Assembly: GCA_036490515.1 (NCBI GenBank)
Contig: DASXDU010000011.1
Coordinates: forward strand, 868,001-932,000
Length of the DNA stretch: 64,000 nt
Source: Palsa-1150 sp036490515
Lineage (GTDB): Bacteria; Myxococcota_A; Polyangia; Polyangiales; Polyangiaceae
Reading direction: 5' to 3'
The notes under the pieces are model-generated. The model searched no databases, was not told the DNA's origin, and saw nothing but the letters and a program-made list of their open reading frames with translations. Made by a program: the position numbers and the translations under genes. How positions within the stretch are numbered: position 1 is the stretch's first letter; every line of letters starts with the position of its first letter. Of this stretch, positions 62,827 to 64,000 are shown piece after piece.

Positions 62827-64000
62827 CGCCAAGCCCGACGAGGAGGGCGCCATCATCGAGGCGGGGCCCAAGGAGGGGAAGAAGTACCTCGCGCTCTCGG
62901 TGCCCAACTACCAGAACAACCTCAGTAGCTACCTGTGCCTCGGGTCGGATCCCGAGTGGCGGAACGACGTCGGCAAGGACCCGTCGGTCTACGGAGCCCT
63001 GCTCTCGGGCATGGTCCTCGGCTTCTGCGACGACGACCGCCCGCGCGGCTCGCTCCAGACTCCCGGGCAGAACGTGGCCCCCGGCGAGTACGTCGACGAC
63101 ACCGGGACCCAGACCAACCCGCTCCAGGCCAACCCGTCGATGACGAAGGAGTCGTCGGACCTCCTGCACACGAAGGGCGGCTGGCGCGATCACTCGGACG
63201 GCAACCGCATCACGACGACCTACGGCGACAAGGTCGAGGTCATACGCGGGAACTACAAGCTCCTCGTCCTGGGCCGGCAGAGCGACCCGACCGCGCAGAT
63301 CGCGGGCTTCGACATATCGGGAGGTCTCGTCTCGAGCGACCCGAACTCGCTCAACTACCCCTTCTCGTCCGATCCCCCGCTCGACCCGACCCAGCCGAAC
63401 ACCGCGCCGCCCAAGTACGGCGGGCAGCAGCTGCTCAACACGCAGTACACCTGGCAGCAGGACAGCGACGGCAACTGGGGCTGGACCATGGTCACGCAGA
63501 CCGGCTCCTACTACCCGGGGTCCCCCGGGACCTTCAGCAGCTACGACCGCCCCGGCAACGGCCGCGTCGTCAGCTACGCGTGGGTCGACGAGATGTACAC
63601 GTACGTGGGCTCGCCGAACCCCACCGACGGCGCGGCGACGACGAACCCCGAGGACTGGGTCGGGGGCGGCAGCGGAACTCCGCTCCCGGCCTACACGATC
63701 GTCGACCGGAAGTGGGGCGAGACGATCATCCACGAGATCCACGCGATGTCGTCGCAGTCCCCCTCGGGGACGCCCGTCGCCACGATGCCCCAGGTGACGC
63801 CGTCGATCGCGCTGATCCAGACCTCCGACGGAAACATGACGTCGACGACCACCGTCAGCGGCGGCATGAAGGTGACCAACCAGTACGGGACCTCGGGCAG
63901 CAGCTCCGAGTGGTGGTCCATCGGGCTGTCGATGGGGCAGACCGTGGTCGGCGGCGCGATCGCCGCGGGCGGGGGGGCGCTGTCCGGCGCGACCGCGGGC
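62804..64000 (+). CDS. Large protein of unknown function, 3' end outside the window
   Basis: ATG 62804 opens 399 codons with no stop before the window ends. GGGGGGAG lies just upstream. It overlaps the COMM-like gene by 23 bases, so the two are translationally coupled. The protein is rich in Gly, Ser, Thr, Asn, Trp and Tyr and lacks a signal peptide. Features include 'LSVPNYQNNLSSYLCLG', 'GGWRDHSDGNRITTTYGDK', 'VEVIRGNYKLLVLGR', a loop of 'DPTQP'-type residues, and near the end a Gly-rich hydrophobic stretch ('TVVGGAIAAGGGALSG'). It could be a secreted or structural protein; no family recognised. Confidence 0.65.
   Translation, partial: MANPVVVDAKPDEEGAIIEAGPKEGKKYLALSVPNYQNNLSSYLCLGSDPEWRNDVGKDPSVYGALLSGMVLGFCDDDRPRGSLQTPGQNVAPGEYVDDTGTQTNPLQANPSMTKESSDLLHTKGGWRDHSDGNRITTTYGDKVEVIRGNYKLLVLGRQSDPTAQIAGFDISGGLVSSDPNSLNYPFSSDPPLDPTQPNTAPPKYGGQQLLNTQYTWQQDSDGNWGWTMVTQTGSYYPGSPGTFSSYDRPGNGRVVSYAWVDEMYTYVGSPNPTDGAATTNPEDWVGGGSGTPLPAYTIVDRKWGETIIHEIHAMSSQSPSGTPVATMPQVTPSIALIQTSDGNMTSTTTVSGGMKVTNQYGTSGSSSEWWSIGLSMGQTVVGGAIAAGGGALSGATAG

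Overview
The window is very GC-rich DNA in which every real gene throws long shadow frames on both strands. It looks like chromosome of a Myxococcota bacterium, most likely of the Polyangia/Sorangium type. The grounds are the GC content, three Ser/Thr kinases with Pro/Ala-rich tails, FHA fusion proteins, many Cys-rich or Ser/Gly-rich lipoproteins and two RpoD-like sigma factors. This is an inference from gene content; no rRNA is present to confirm it. No tRNA, rRNA, CRISPR array, insertion sequence or prophage was recognised.

Layout. 1-1800: two hypothetical genes, the first cut by the window start. 1875-5799 (minus): a MarR-controlled catabolic operon of regulator, beta-keto acid cleavage enzyme, enoyl-CoA hydratase and acyl-CoA carboxylase. 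5834-14658: a Cys-rich exported protein, then a long plus-strand housekeeping operon for DUF177, L32, FabH, an unknown protein, FabD, FabG, AcpP, FabF, RpiB, NrdR and RibD. 14712-18999: peptide deformylase, a sigma factor and an FHA/CpaF-like protein that has lost its ATPase motifs. 19194-29674: membrane and envelope proteins, an MFS exporter, HMG-CoA lyase and a DUF4139 lipoprotein. 29689-42389: PurF, two membrane proteins, a kinase-FHA-degenerate GGDEF protein, AlaS, a second kinase, a HEAT-repeat protein and a TlpA-like thioredoxin. 42603-49254: an EF-G paralogue, an orphan DNA methyltransferase, an adenylating ligase flanked by a 23-bp direct repeat, and a second sigma factor. 49757-59482: a lipoprotein, a permease, a zinc-ribbon/DedA pair, an enoyl-CoA hydratase/CoA-ligase/hydrolase operon, a lipoprotein and a third kinase. 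59585-64000: a large lipoprotein and a three-gene cluster of unknown function that runs off the end of the window.

Three patterns cross gene boundaries. First, a hexamer repeat (GCGYGG and relatives) recurs in intergenic DNA, in kinase linkers and in one signal peptide. Second, many genes have a -10-like hexamer only 6-13 nt before the start codon, which suggests leaderless or very short-leader transcripts. Third, a 23-bp repeat brackets one ligase gene at the 3' end of a sigma-factor gene, like an integration footprint. The most novel candidate system is the cluster at 61260-64000. It encodes a protein with two related helical units, a COMM-domain-like protein, and a large unknown protein whose start codon lies inside the COMM-like gene.
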